64,000 nt of DNA. Source: Lasioglossum baleicum (taxonomy: Eukaryota > Arthropoda > Insecta > Hymenoptera > Halictidae). Positions 52,677-62,071 of this stretch are shown here, one piece after another. Positions within the stretch are counted from its first letter, which is position 1. Each line of letters starts with the position of its first letter. The notes beneath the pieces were generated by a model. The model saw only the letters and a list, made by a program, of their open reading frames with translations, was not told where the DNA came from and did no database searches. Position numbers and translations under genes: made by a program. Location of the stretch: NCBI RefSeq assembly GCF_051020765.1, contig NC_134944.1:310001-374000 (forward strand). Reading direction: 5' to 3'.

Positions 52677-53015
52677 CGCTTTTAGTACGGTTACGTTGCC
52701 CGTTGCTCGGTCGCTACCGTTGGTTGTCATGTTTCGATTTTCTAGTAGACTGAAGTCGATATTTTTAATACTGAATTCTCTCTGTATAATTATATTATCG
52801 TAACCTTCACTATCGCTCGACGGGTCGCTGTCTAGGTTTATGTACGGTGCGGGTATACGTGTTCGCCGCGATGCCGGTGGATCGGAGTAAGGCGTATGCG
52901 TTTCTCTTTTCCCAGTGACTATGTGGGATTTATCGAATATTGACTCAACAGATCTTGAGATACGTTTATGGTAAGGTAAACGCACGCGTTTTATATCTTC
53001 GCCTTTCTCCGACAT
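52677..53015 (-). pseudogene. Gypsy-4 Gag, N-terminal part
   Basis: About 113 residues from MSEKGEDIKRVRLPYHKR to the solo LTR joint. A basic N-terminus is followed by an acidic Ser-rich stretch (DSDPSSDSEG). The reading frame resumes at 51690 after removal of the solo LTR and one ctct. The identity as Gag rests on position and on the downstream knuckles. Confidence 0.7.
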
Positions 53016-53099
53016 ACAAGATTCTGGTTACAGTTTTTCCAATTTAAATATAATTTCTGCACTTACAATATTAGAAGTCGCATTTCGCTTGGCTCTGCT

Positions 53100-53364
53100 C
53101 GGTCGTTGGTCCTCGGACTGCTGACTGCTGCAACTATAGCCCTTTTGACTTCTGTTAGCTCCTGTCCTAGGTCGCCGGAAAGGAAGTCTGGAGTGGTTGG
53201 CCTCCTAAGATTGGTCCTCAGATTGCCGACCGTTGCTGGATCGTCCTTCAGATTGGTCCTCAGACTGCTGAACGTTGCTGGATCCTCCCTCAGATTAGTC
53301 CTCAGACTGCAGAACGTTGCTGGATCCTTTTTGGATTAGTTCTCTGACTACCAAATGTTGATGG
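53100..53364 (-). repeat. Tandem repeats in the Gypsy-4 leader (about 41-42-bp units)
   Basis: Units starting ATTGGTCCTCAGA/ATTAGTCCTCAGA at 53211, 53253, 53294 and 53335 (last partial), with a related block near 53112. They share TGCTGGATC. Position, between primer site and gag, is the same as the Su(Hw) insulator repeats of Drosophila gypsy, but the sequence differs. Confidence 0.75.
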
Positions 53365-53382
53365 ATCCCACCGCTGCCACCA
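53365..53382 (-). other. Gypsy-4 primer-binding site, tRNA-Leu (AAG/UAG type)
   Basis: TGGTGGCAGCGGTGGGAT on minus is complementary to the 3' end CCCACCGCTGCCA-CCA of a tRNA-Leu. Three bases from the LTR. Confidence 0.85.
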
Positions 53383-53385
53383 AAT

Positions 53386-53635
53386 TGTTGTGCCGCAGCC
53401 GGTTACTGAGAACCTTTTTTCTTTATTTTCACAATTACAGAGAGTAATAATATATTGACATAGTTGCACGCGTACTCATTCTGCCCGCGTGAGGCGGTGT
53501 CCGGAGTTTTTATGTTGTATCTCTTGCTGACTAAGCATTGGCAGGTCGATTGCCTCGCTTTAGCAATTCGCTGAGGCAATCTTATGAAGGTTGTTGCCTT
53601 GGCCAAATGCTTAGTTGCAACTTCCGGACACCACA
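53386..53635 (-). repeat. Gypsy-4 5' LTR (250 bp)
   Basis: Same as 45047-45296 with one difference. Flanked by gcgg at 53636-53639. Confidence 0.95.
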
Positions 53636-53790
53636 GCGGCCTGGCTAGCATCGCAGAAGCCGTGGACTTGCTGATCGAGCTGAATATTACTAAATTTTGT
53701 CAGTCGCGGAATTTGTAATTGATTGAGGCACGTAAGTTGATCCGTAAGATGGGACCACCTCGTATGTATGTTTGTAGGGACGGATTCGTC

Positions 53791-56700
53791 CTAATTAATC
53801 TCCGCTTGCCACAATTCCTGAATAATCATTTTGGCGATCATAATTACGGGTCCGATAAGCCCAAGTGGGTCGAAAAGCTTCGAAATTTCCGAAAGAATTG
53901 TGCGCTTTGTGATCCGATCACCTGATAAGCTACGCTCTACGCGAAAATGCAGTGAATCACTAACAGGGTTCCATCGGATGCCGAGTATGCGAGAGTCGCA
54001 TTCTTTGCTCAGATCGATCAGCTGTGGCCCAGCCGACGGAGGGTCAATGGACTGATTGACTTCTAAAAGTTGTGGCTCATTAGAAGCCCATTTGCTTAAC
54101 GTGAACTGACCCTTCCTCAGCGCCGCCACAATCTGATCACGAATGATTTTGGCCTCAGCAATAGTATCTGCCCCACTTAGACAATCATCGACATAAAAAT
54201 CTCTTAATATGTGCTTCGCACCGAGAGGGAAGTTTCGCGATTCGAGTTCGGCCAGGTAGTTGAGACAGCGAGTGGCTAAGTACGGGGCCGAGGATGTGCC
54301 GTAAGTGACCGTGGTGAGCTCGTATGTGGCAATACTGTCCGAGGAGTTCTCGCGCCAAAAAATTCGTTGCAACCGTGTTTGGGATTCGTGGACCAAAATC
54401 TGTCTGTACATTTTTACGATATCGGCACAAAACACATAAATCAGTGTACGAAATCTGAGAATTATCGACAGCAGATCCTGCTGCACGACTGGACCCACCG
54501 TTAACGCGTCGTTGAGAGATGTGCCTGAAGGGCTTTTGCAAGATCCGTCGAACACGACCCGCAACTTTGTTGTGCTACTGGATTCCTTGAACACTGCGTG
54601 GTGTGGCAAATAGAATGTTGGATCGTCAGTTACTAATTCCCGATTTTCAACCCTTCGCATATGCCCCAATTCCAAATACTCGCGCATGAACCCCGCGTAC
54701 TGTGTCTTCAAGGTTTCATCGCGATCGAGACGCTTCTCTAAACTGCGAAATCGCCGCAACGCGACAGAACTAACATCACCGATGGCGTGCAATACATCCT
54801 CCCTTACCGGTAGGCGAACAACAAAACGACCACGAGCATCGCGCGTGGTTGTACGTCTAAAGTAAGTCTCACACATGCGTTCATCCGGCGAATGCGGTGC
54901 GGATGCAAATTCAACTTCCTCCACACGCCAAAAATCCCGTAACTGACTGTGTAATTGATCGTTTGTTACGGCAATGTGAAAGGACCTTACCGATCGAGAG
55001 ATCGAGTTATCAGACATACAGCGACCCGCGAGCACCCATCCGAACCGAGTCTTTTGCAGCGTCGGATGATTCGCGGATGCTTTGATTTGTCCGATACATA
55101 GAAGTTGCCAGAAGAGATCAGCGCCGATCAACATGTCAATCTCAGAAGATTCATTGAATTTCGGATCAGCTAATCTAATGTTATGAGGAATGCGAATATC
55201 GTCTCGATTAAAGGAGGCAGATGGAAGTCGCTCGGTAATACGATTTGTCACGACGCAGTCAATAGTGGTGCTGAATGAGTTGTTTCGTGATTCTATTTTT
55301 ACCGATACGACGCGATTCGCAGTCGTTGCCGTTTGATTAATACCTGTAATTGATATATTAGTAGCGCGTGATTTTAAATTCAACCGACTTACTAATTGTT
55401 GCGAGATAAAATTGACCTGAGAACCACTGTCCAGCAACACGCGGCACCGCCTCGGAGTGTCCGTGCTATCGTGTGCGTGTATTACCGCCGTGGACAACAT
55501 TACATTGTTGCTCCATGACGCCACAGCACTGTTTGACGTCACTTTGGACTGAGGCACCGTGGCGTCTTGCGAGATTGCCGTGATCGGGTCCTCCTCCTTT
55601 TTTTTAGAGTTTAGATGCAACAATGTATTGTGTTTCACATTGCAAATTTGGCATGCTCGCGAATTACATTGTGCACTCGTGTGGTTCGACGGTCTAAGGC
55701 AATTTATGCAAAGCTTTTGTCTGCGTACTTGCGCGATGCGTTTTTCCGTCGGCAATTTGAGAAAGTCGTTACAAGAGTATATTCGATGATCGCCACGACA
55801 ATACGCGCATTTCGAATTAACGGTGACTACATGTGCCGACGAATGTCTGTACGAGGTCGCCTGTTGGCGGTTTTGGCTCACAGACGCCAGTGCAGGCGTT
55901 CTTTTGAGGTTGGTTTCTAACATTTGACACCGATGTTGTAGGAATGTGAGTAATTCGTGTAATGTGGACAATTCGGCGCCCGTAAGTGAATTTTGCCACT
56001 CTCGAACCGTAACCGTGTCTAATTTTGAAGTTATTATATAGACAAGCAAATCGTCCCATTTGTCGGCAGGACGTTTCAAAGAAGTGAGCGCGCGCACATG
56101 CTTGGCTGTTCCGTCCGCGATCTGTCGCAACTCTAATAAGTTTTCCTTGGTCATTACGGGAAGTTCTAGTATTTTGCGAATATGTGTTTGCACAATAACG
56201 CGGGTATTGTTGTATCGTTCCTGTAAGAGGTTCCAAGCCACGTTGTAATTTTCATCCGACAATTCAAGCGATTCGATAACACCGGCAGCGTCGCCTGTGA
56301 TTGCCGTCCGCAAGTATTGAAACTTCTGCATAATTGTAAGCGCAGTACTTTCGTGTATTACAGAATTATAAACATTGTGAAATGGCACCCAGTCCTCGTA
56401 TTTCCCGCTGAAGTTTGGTAGTGTTAATTTCGGCAAACGCACGTGCGTTATCGGATTTTCCGCGTCCGTGCGATTTGTATTAGTTGGCGAAGGCGCCACG
56501 TTCAAACGACCACGTTCAGGTGCGAGAATTATAGTCCGCATTTTTGCCGATAACGCGTAGTACGCGCTTTCGAACCCTTCGCGATCTCCGTCGGATTCGT
56601 CGATCGTTTCGATTTGAATCTGAATAGCGTTATATTCTAACCAATAATTTTCAAGTTTCGATTTACGTTCCTCAAGTTGCGCGATTACATCTGGCGTACA

Positions 56701-56847
56701 ATTAACGATGCTATCTACATAGTTCTTCGTTCGCGTACACGCGGCCTTGACGATGCCTCTTTGTTTCCGCAATATCGCAACATCTTGCGACGCCATTGTT
56801 TGCGAGATCGAGGGAATGACTATCGATACCGAATTCAAACTAAGCAC
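53791..56847 (-). CDS. BEL-2 Gag, protease and reverse transcriptase
   Basis: 1018 residues. Gag DUF1759-type domain (LPNFSGKYEDWVPFHNVYNS), zinc-binding CAYCRGDHRIYSC, CINCLRPSNHTSAQC and CQICNVKHNTLLH. DUF1758-type protease VLLDSGSQVNFIS (intact DSG) near 475. RT with YVFCADIVKMYRQI and RDFYVDDCLSGAD (YVDD). Ends at TAG 53791-53793 in QAEIN*DES, where Trp is the expected residue. The same frame continues to the Gypsy-4 joint at 53639. Confidence 0.93.
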   Translation of the reverse strand: MLSLNSVSIVIPSISQTMASQDVAILRKQRGIVKAACTRTKNYVDSIVNCTPDVIAQLEERKSKLENYWLEYNAIQIQIETIDESDGDREGFESAYYALSAKMRTIILAPERGRLNVAPSPTNTNRTDAENPITHVRLPKLTLPNFSGKYEDWVPFHNVYNSVIHESTALTIMQKFQYLRTAITGDAAGVIESLELSDENYNVAWNLLQERYNNTRVIVQTHIRKILELPVMTKENLLELRQIADGTAKHVRALTSLKRPADKWDDLLVYIITSKLDTVTVREWQNSLTGAELSTLHELLTFLQHRCQMLETNLKRTPALASVSQNRQQATSYRHSSAHVVTVNSKCAYCRGDHRIYSCNDFLKLPTEKRIAQVRRQKLCINCLRPSNHTSAQCNSRACQICNVKHNTLLHLNSKKKEEDPITAISQDATVPQSKVTSNSAVASWSNNVMLSTAVIHAHDSTDTPRRCRVLLDSGSQVNFISQQLVSRLNLKSRATNISITGINQTATTANRVVSVKIESRNNSFSTTIDCVVTNRITERLPSASFNRDDIRIPHNIRLADPKFNESSEIDMLIGADLFWQLLCIGQIKASANHPTLQKTRFGWVLAGRCMSDNSISRSVRSFHIAVTNDQLHSQLRDFWRVEEVEFASAPHSPDERMCETYFRRTTTRDARGRFVVRLPVREDVLHAIGDVSSVALRRFRSLEKRLDRDETLKTQYAGFMREYLELGHMRRVENRELVTDDPTFYLPHHAVFKESSSTTKLRVVFDGSCKSPSGTSLNDALTVGPVVQQDLLSIILRFRTLIYVFCADIVKMYRQILVHESQTRLQRIFWRENSSDSIATYELTTVTYGTSSAPYLATRCLNYLAELESRNFPLGAKHILRDFYVDDCLSGADTIAEAKIIRDQIVAALRKGQFTLSKWASNEPQLLEVNQSIDPPSAGPQLIDLSKECDSRILGIRWNPVSDSLHFRVERSLSGDRITKRTILSEISKLFDPLGLIGPVIMIAKMIIQELWQAEIN

Positions 56848-57278
56848 TCTCTAAATGACTATAGATTAAACAGTTACCTGACCGTGAAATTCGCCGTTCA
56901 CGTGGTGCACGCCTCGTGTCGACGTTGATGTTGAAGTTGTATGCTGCTCTCCGTCAACCTCGTGGATACAGCGTCGTAGTCCGCTGTTCCTGTAGCTCAC
57001 GCCTCTGTCTCGATGTCGTTGCTGGAAGATGCGTTGGTTACCCTCCGTCGACCTCGTGGATGCAGCAGCGTGGTTCTCTGTTCTCGTAGCACACGTCTCT
57101 GTCTCGAGGCCGTTGTTGGAAGATGCGTTGGCTGATCTCCGTCGACCTCGTGGATGCAGAGCGTAAAAAACGCAATGGCCCTCAGGAAGCTTGTTGCAAT
57201 ATTCTGGTCATGGCCGAAGTGTGAATTAGCAATAACTGTTGCTGGATTGCTGCTGGCTGAATCCGGCTCGAAGGACCA
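56848..57278 (-). other. BEL-2 leader with tRNA-Tyr primer site
   Basis: TGGTCCTTCGAGCCGGA (57278-57262, minus) abuts the LTR and pairs with tRNA-Tyr. The leader holds three similar blocks (CTCCGTCGACCTCGTGGAT-like, about 56955, 57040, 57138), a diverged tandem repeat of about 90 bp. Confidence 0.8.
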
Positions 57279-57597
57279 TGTATAAAATTGTGGGCTTGAT
57301 TGTTTTGCCCTCACGTATGAATTTTGTCGTTCGTGTCGACGATTCCACGTGTCGTAGACTAAATGAAATCCACTATTTAATATAAAACAATTTATTCAAC
57401 ACTTGGTTCACACCAGGCTTATGCACGTGCTTCCACGTTGAGAGCCAGAACAAGAAAAAATACGAATCGCTCGTCGTGCGGATGCACGGCTAAAAAACAT
57501 TTGAAAATCGCGGCGGCGGTGACCGACCACCAACGAAGGTGTCCGAAGCGATCACCGATTCGCGATCGACGAGCTATGACTCTATGACTATTGTACA
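57279..57597 (-). repeat. BEL-2 5' LTR (319 bp)
   Basis: About five differences from 42530-42848. Confidence 0.95.
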
Positions 57598-58819
57598 ATA
57601 TATATTGTCACGCCGTTCACCGTTTCTCGACAGAATCGGTGACCCGACTCGGGAAATTATGGCCTGACGGCCGGGCCACGCTCGGTCGCGCGAAACGTGG
57701 TCCTCCCGGGACAAACAATCACTCGGGTATTCGAAATCGTTCTCCCTCGAGAGTTCGAAAGGGAACCTACGGGCGCCAGACACGTAAACGTGCCACACGA
57801 AAGCAATCGGGATTCAAACCCGAGGGATCACTTTTCCGAACACACGAGGACTGCGCGACCTGGGATAGCGATAGAATGGTCCAGGATTTCGCGTGGGATG
57901 AAGGACAGGGCATTTTCCGCGACGGGAACGTTTCTCACAGGGAAAGAATGAACCGAGACGTTTACGGCAGACAAAGATCGTTTATTATCTCGGAAACAAG
58001 CGGTGACAGGCCACCGGCGAGAGCCGGTGGCAAACAAGATGGCTGCCGGCGCGATCTCGATAGAATCTGACGGTTGTTCGGTCAATCGCGCGTAAGGTTC
58101 CCGGTTCGCGTCGGACTCGGCGGTCACTGGATTCCGCGTGATTCTTACAAGCCTAGAGAGGCACGATTTCCGCCGAGCCCCGATAGAATACGCGTCACAA
58201 TACGAAGAGACTAGGCGAAGGCGGCAAACACGTAGCGAGATCGAAGCGGGCGCGTCGCGTCGTCCCACCGTGGAACTTCCGAGGATCGTGAATCTAAAGG
58301 GCCGCAATCGAAATTCGTACGTCCCACAAAACCACTCGGGATCGCTACGATACACTGCTTCGGCGCCGGCTCGAGAACACCCGTCTCGGACCCCGGACGC
58401 GCCGTAGCACTTAGCCCGCGCAAATAGGTTACAGAACCTTCCAAACGACGTCCCGAGCCAACACGAGCAATCACAGAACTTTATTCGCAGTATTATGACC
58501 GGTACTTACCAAACGGCTCGGCTCAAGCCCGATAATGGCGGTCGTGGCACAGTACCTTTGACGATAACGCGGTTAGAAAACACGTGATGCTACTACTTAG
58601 TCCTTCGTCCTAGTGACCCACTTCGTGTCGGCTCGGAACGCGGAAACGGGGCGTCCCCCACTACTTCCTCATCTATCCTCGCTGCTACGACGGCCGGACC
58701 TATCGCGTGGTTCCTCGCTACAGGGCCGAATTCAGGGAATTCGGACCCGGGCCTCCGACAATTGTTCATTTTGCGACGAGCCGTACCTCGTCGCGAGCGC
58801 CGCGTAAATAAGGAGCGAA

Positions 58820-58946
58820 CGACGGCGACTTATATTTATAAACTCCAGCGACACAAACGCGCGCCAATCAGAGAGCGCCGCGGCCGCTCGATCGAGAGCG
58901 GCACTCTCCATGGTCCGCGCTTTCGGGCGCTATATAAGTCGCGTCG
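58820..58946. promoter_or_regulatory. Palindromic two-way TATA promoter region in element E
   Basis: Plus strand: CCAAT at 58864 and TATATAAG at 58931-58938. Minus strand: TATAAATA at 58840-58833. The two TATA boxes lie within inverted copies, CGACGGCGACTTATAT (58820-58835) and ATATAAGTCGCGTCG (58932-58946), so transcription outward both ways is plausible. Confidence 0.55.
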
Positions 58947-59161
58947 GAATACCGAACGAGCGGAGTCTGCCCGGAGACGCTCACGTGAACACCGGATCGT
59001 CCAGCACTTTTCAGAGCTGAGGAACCATCCGTCCAGAACGCAGGCTGGAATCACGAGCTCACACAGGCGACTCCCCTCCACATCCCCGGCGACCGGAGAC
59101 CGCCGTGCCACCGCCTTGGACCGGGTCGGAGTCGTCGTGTCGACGTGGTGGGCACGAATAC

Positions 59162-59404
59162 CCTTAGGTGCTTCTAAGGCGCGTGCGACGGTAACTCATC
59201 ACTCAGGTGCTTCTGTGTGAGGGTTGCTGCACCACTCGGCTCTCCGTCCGACCGGCCTGAGGCGACTGGCCTCCGACCTTCTTCGCTAGTCGAACCTCTG
59301 CGGTTTGACCTCGCGGCCTGGAGTGGTAACGGCGAGTACGAACCCCTCAGGTGCCTCTGAGGTACGTACGATCCGTGGCTCGTCCTTCAGGTGCTTCTGG
59401 AGGA
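59162..59404 (+). other. Four hairpins with a conserved GTGCYT loop
   Basis: Stems: CCTTAG/CTAAGG (59162-59179), CACTCAG/CTGTGTG with one mismatch (59200-59219), CCTCAG/CTGAGG (59345-59362) and TCCTTCAG/CTGGAGGA with one G-U (59383-59404). All have the six-base loop GTGCTT or GTGCCT. They form two pairs with about 39-40 nt from loop to loop, so a unit was duplicated. Pairing is kept while stem bases change. They lie downstream of the plus-strand TATA box, in the likely leader RNA. Confidence 0.6.
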
Positions 59405-60410
59405 GCGCCGCGGCGCCCGCGCTGCGTCAGTCGGTGACCTCTGACCGCCTCCCGTCACCATCCTACCCTCCAGCGTGAAATCACGAAACACCGCGCCGCG
59501 AACGCGTCACGCCGCGACGTCGTGATACCGGTCGACCGACATTGTCCGCCGCGCCGACGTTACCTGTATCCGGACACTCGCGTACCACCGTCCGCCTGAT
59601 CGTTTCATTAGTCACTCCGCGCTCACAATATATTCTTTCTGTCATCATCTAGACCGACACCGTGGCCTCCGCTGACGCGATTGAGGATCCTTCATAACCA
59701 CCGGCCCGCTAACCGGACCCCGTAATTATTTAAATACTGTTACGCGGTCGGACTTGCCGACCTGCAGGGAAAGTTCCTTTGTATTTACGTTTGGTACCGC
59801 ACTTCGCGGAATAAAAGTTTAGTTCACAGTTATCCGATTTCGTCTCCACCTTATTTATCTACCTGCGAACCCTGTTCACTCCTAAGCTACAGGGCTTCTA
59901 CGAAATCGGAACATTACAATTTTCTCGGGGCCGCGTCCGATAACGTTGCGGGGCGATAGGATGGACCCGAGCTATTCCAGGTGAGCTCTCATGGCTGTTC
60001 CCGGACGAGAGTCGGCAAGGTTGGGCAGGTGAACGTCCCTACGAAGTAATTTCCTCGTCGGCATCTCCGGGTTGGCGAATCCGAGCTCGGTCCAATCCCC
60101 GTTGTCTTCTTCGTCAGCGCCGTTGCGCGATAGGTCGTCCGGGCGTCTTTCCGTAATGGCTCTCGCCAATTAGCAGCTGCGGATAGGTGTCGGCTCCCCT
60201 TGCAAGGGAGCAGGTCCTGAAACTCCGTGTCGCGCCCAGCGGCGCGACATTCAAATGCGATAATTTTTCCGCCGCTGGAAGCCGGTTGTCTCCAGGGAGA
60301 TCGATCGCTACGCTCGCTTCGATTCGTATCGGCTCGCGAGTGACCCGGTCTCGGTTAAAAGGGTTCGGATAGACGTCAGCAAAGCTGCCACGTCACAATA
60401 TATATATATA

Positions 60411-61384
60411 CTGCTCTCCGATTTAAACCATAATACCGTTCAGTTCCTACATCAAACATAATATATTCCCGCGGAATAAACTGTTTCTTAATAAATGAAA
60501 TCGGGCTTCCCGAATCTAATAACGCTTTACAATTTAATTTAAAACTTCCCATGCAAACTTCAACCAACCGTCTAAAATCGTCTTCTTCTTCGGCGCAGTA
60601 TACTTCCTTCATTTCCGGTTGACATTGATTCGATCGATGTCCAAATTTGCCGCATTTGTAACAGGAGCCTCTCTCCCTCTTCGACTTTGGGCAAGACGCT
60701 GCAAAATATCCTGTTTCATTGCAGTTGTAACATCTTGTCGTCGCCCCGTCCTTCGACTTTGGGCAAGACGCTGCAAAATGTCCCGTTTCATTGCAGTTGT
60801 AACATCTTGTCGTCGCGCCGTCCTTCTGTTCTCTCGGTGTCTTTGAAATTTTCTTCACCATCGTCCAATTTTCTTCTCGATGCACTCCTTCCCGCCGCGT
60901 TGTTTCTCGTGGTAGAATCACCTTTTCAAACGCCGTCAACAACGCGTCGATTGACTGGAAACACTGTATGCGTGCCTGAGTCCGGTAGCTCTCGTTTGGG
61001 ATATCATCGATCACATAATCGATAAGTTCGTTGTCAGCAACAGGAACTCGATTCGCCATCGTAATCTTATCATGGACATAATCAGCGAATACTTCACCCG
61101 GTGCCCACTTTCTTGCTTCGAAATCTTTGCGCAAGCTTAAAGGGGTTGCTCGCCGTCCGAACATCTTCTTGATTTCCACCAACAAGTTCTCACAGCTCAT
61201 TTCAACACAATCACTTCGCGTGTGGTACCACTTTAACACTTTACCCGCCAATTTGTTACACATCAAGGCTTTTGCGGTACCGTCCGGTAAGGCATAATTT
61301 TGTATTAATTGTTTAATTTGTTTTTCCCACACGTGGTAATCGTAAGAAATGCCATCATAATTTGCAACCATTTCTTTTATGTCT
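60411..61384 (-). CDS. Gypsy-2 Gag (main part) and protease start
   Basis: The frame from about 61384 reads the capsid-like region (VWEKQIKQLIQNYAL, VLKWYHTRSDCVEM, FADYVHDKITMANRVPV), closely like Gypsy-1. Three zinc knuckles follow: CYNCNETGHFAASC, an exact-unit duplicate CYNCNETGYFAASC with His changed to Tyr, and CYKCGKFGHRSNQC. Protease ALLDSGSPISFI follows. The frame then runs into (TA)n after YYGLN. No separate pol start, so Gag and Pol were fused as in Gypsy-1. Confidence 0.9.
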
Positions 61385-61741
61385 CCATTTTGTAGACATA
61401 GACGGCATTGGTGATCGGGTGGTTTCGCGCGGGGTGACTCGTAATATTTCTAATTCTCTTCGCAGCAACAGTAATTCTCGCTCGGCCAGATCTCGTTCCC
61501 ATCGTAATAATTCCGTCTCGGTAGTAGTCATCGCTGCCTGTCGAGAAACGACATTTTCGGTCGTAGTGGCTGACGTCTATTCGATGACTTCCTCTTCTTC
61601 TAGCTCGGCGCCGGTGTTTAGGTACGACTCCGCAGCCGCTTCTATTAACCGGCTTACCAATTCGGCCTTCGTGCCCGACGTTGGGAAATTCATACTGCGC
61701 AGTCTTTCTTTTAAACTTGAAACCGATATTTTTACACTCAT
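61385..61741 (-). pseudogene. Gypsy-2 Gag N-terminus with SAP motif, broken
   Basis: ATG at 61741. The first 54 codons read a SAP-type motif (SVSSLKERLRSMNFPTSGTK) and an acidic tail, then TAG at 61579-61577. The same frame goes on with a Glu/Arg/Leu-rich helix that matches Gypsy-1 residues 70-105, then a one-base shift near 61385 leads into the main Gag frame. Confidence 0.8.
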
Positions 61742-61796
61742 TTTCAATTCTCCGTTTTATTTTCAAGCATAAACGAACACGTAACTCGCGGAATCT

Positions 61797-61810
61797 AATC
61801 CCACTTCTGA
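61797..61810 (-). other. Gypsy-2 primer-binding site, tRNA-Leu, offset
   Basis: Minus TCAGAAGTGGGATT, the same 14 bases as in Gypsy-1, separated from the LTR by AAT. The TGGTG expected to pair with the tRNA terminus is absent. Confidence 0.7.
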
Positions 61811-61813
61811 ATT

Positions 61814-62071
61814 TGTCAGGAGGCTCGGAGACTCGACACGACACGTCGTAATTTGTTGCTCGCTCGCAGGGAACTGTTTATTTAACAAAATCTGAACGTA
61901 ACATACATTTGTTAACAAAAGCACTAACGCAACACATAAATCAATAAAATTATATATAACAGCATAAATCAATAAAATTATATATAACAGCATAAATCAA
62001 TAAAATTATATATAACAAATAAACATATGAAACACTCAAGTCATCTAAACGCTGGTATAAACATTCTTACA
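61814..62071 (-). repeat. Gypsy-2 5' LTR (258 bp)
   Basis: Three 28-bp units against two in the 3' LTR; otherwise about five differences. Followed by caat at 62072-62075. Confidence 0.9.

Larger units (their letters stand above)
45047..53635 (-). mobile_element. Gypsy-4: errantivirus-like element with env
   Basis: 250-bp LTRs (one difference), 4-bp duplication gcgg in the BEL-2 RNase H, tRNA-Leu primer site, polypurine tract, and genes gag, pol, env in that order. Removing it restores the BEL-2 frame. Gag is split by a 982-bp solo LTR. Several stops and one frameshift make it defective. An insect endogenous retrovirus type. Confidence 0.93.
42530..57597 (-). mobile_element. BEL-2: BEL/Pao element interrupted by Gypsy-4
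   Basis: 319-bp LTRs (about five differences), tRNA-Tyr primer site next to the LTR, and flanks consistent with an atata duplication once X2 and Gypsy-3 are removed. The polyprotein is split by Gypsy-4 and has nonsense codons at 53791 (TAG), 43875 (TGA) and 43086 (TAG). Confidence 0.93.
57606..60397. mobile_element. Element E: GC-rich 2.8-kb insertion with LTR-like ends, no coding
   Basis: Starts TGTCACG and ends CGTCACA, embedded in (TA)n with atat on both sides, as expected for LTR-type integration. No ORF resembles a known protein. It contains a two-way TATA region (58820-58946), four similar hairpins (59162-59404) and AATAAA at 59810. It may be a very long solo LTR or a non-autonomous LTR element. 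I found no internal pair of LTRs. Confidence 0.55.
14550..62071 (-). mobile_element. Gypsy-2: one Ty3/gypsy element split by about 41 kb of nested insertions
   Basis: The 3' half (LTR 14550-14779, integrase, RNase H, RT, part of protease up to about 19430) and the 5' half (protease start, Gag, primer site, LTR 61814-62071) are both minus strand. They meet in the same short part of the protease. Both outer edges carry caat (14546-14549 and 62072-62075). LTRs differ by about 2 percent plus one 28-bp repeat unit. The element is related to Gypsy-1 (same SAP-Gag-pol type). It is broken by nonsense codons at 15965 and 61577, frameshifts near 16250 and 61385, and the insertions. Confidence 0.75.

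Noticed and set aside
57591..58355. Two overlapping ORFs (159 and 175 codons) in element E
   Set aside because: GC-rich sequence gives long chance frames; neither resembles a known protein, and they lie on opposite strands.
61377..61844. 155-codon ORF over the Gypsy-2 Gag start
   Set aside because: It runs through the primer site in the wrong phase. The real frame starts at 61741 with the SAP motif.
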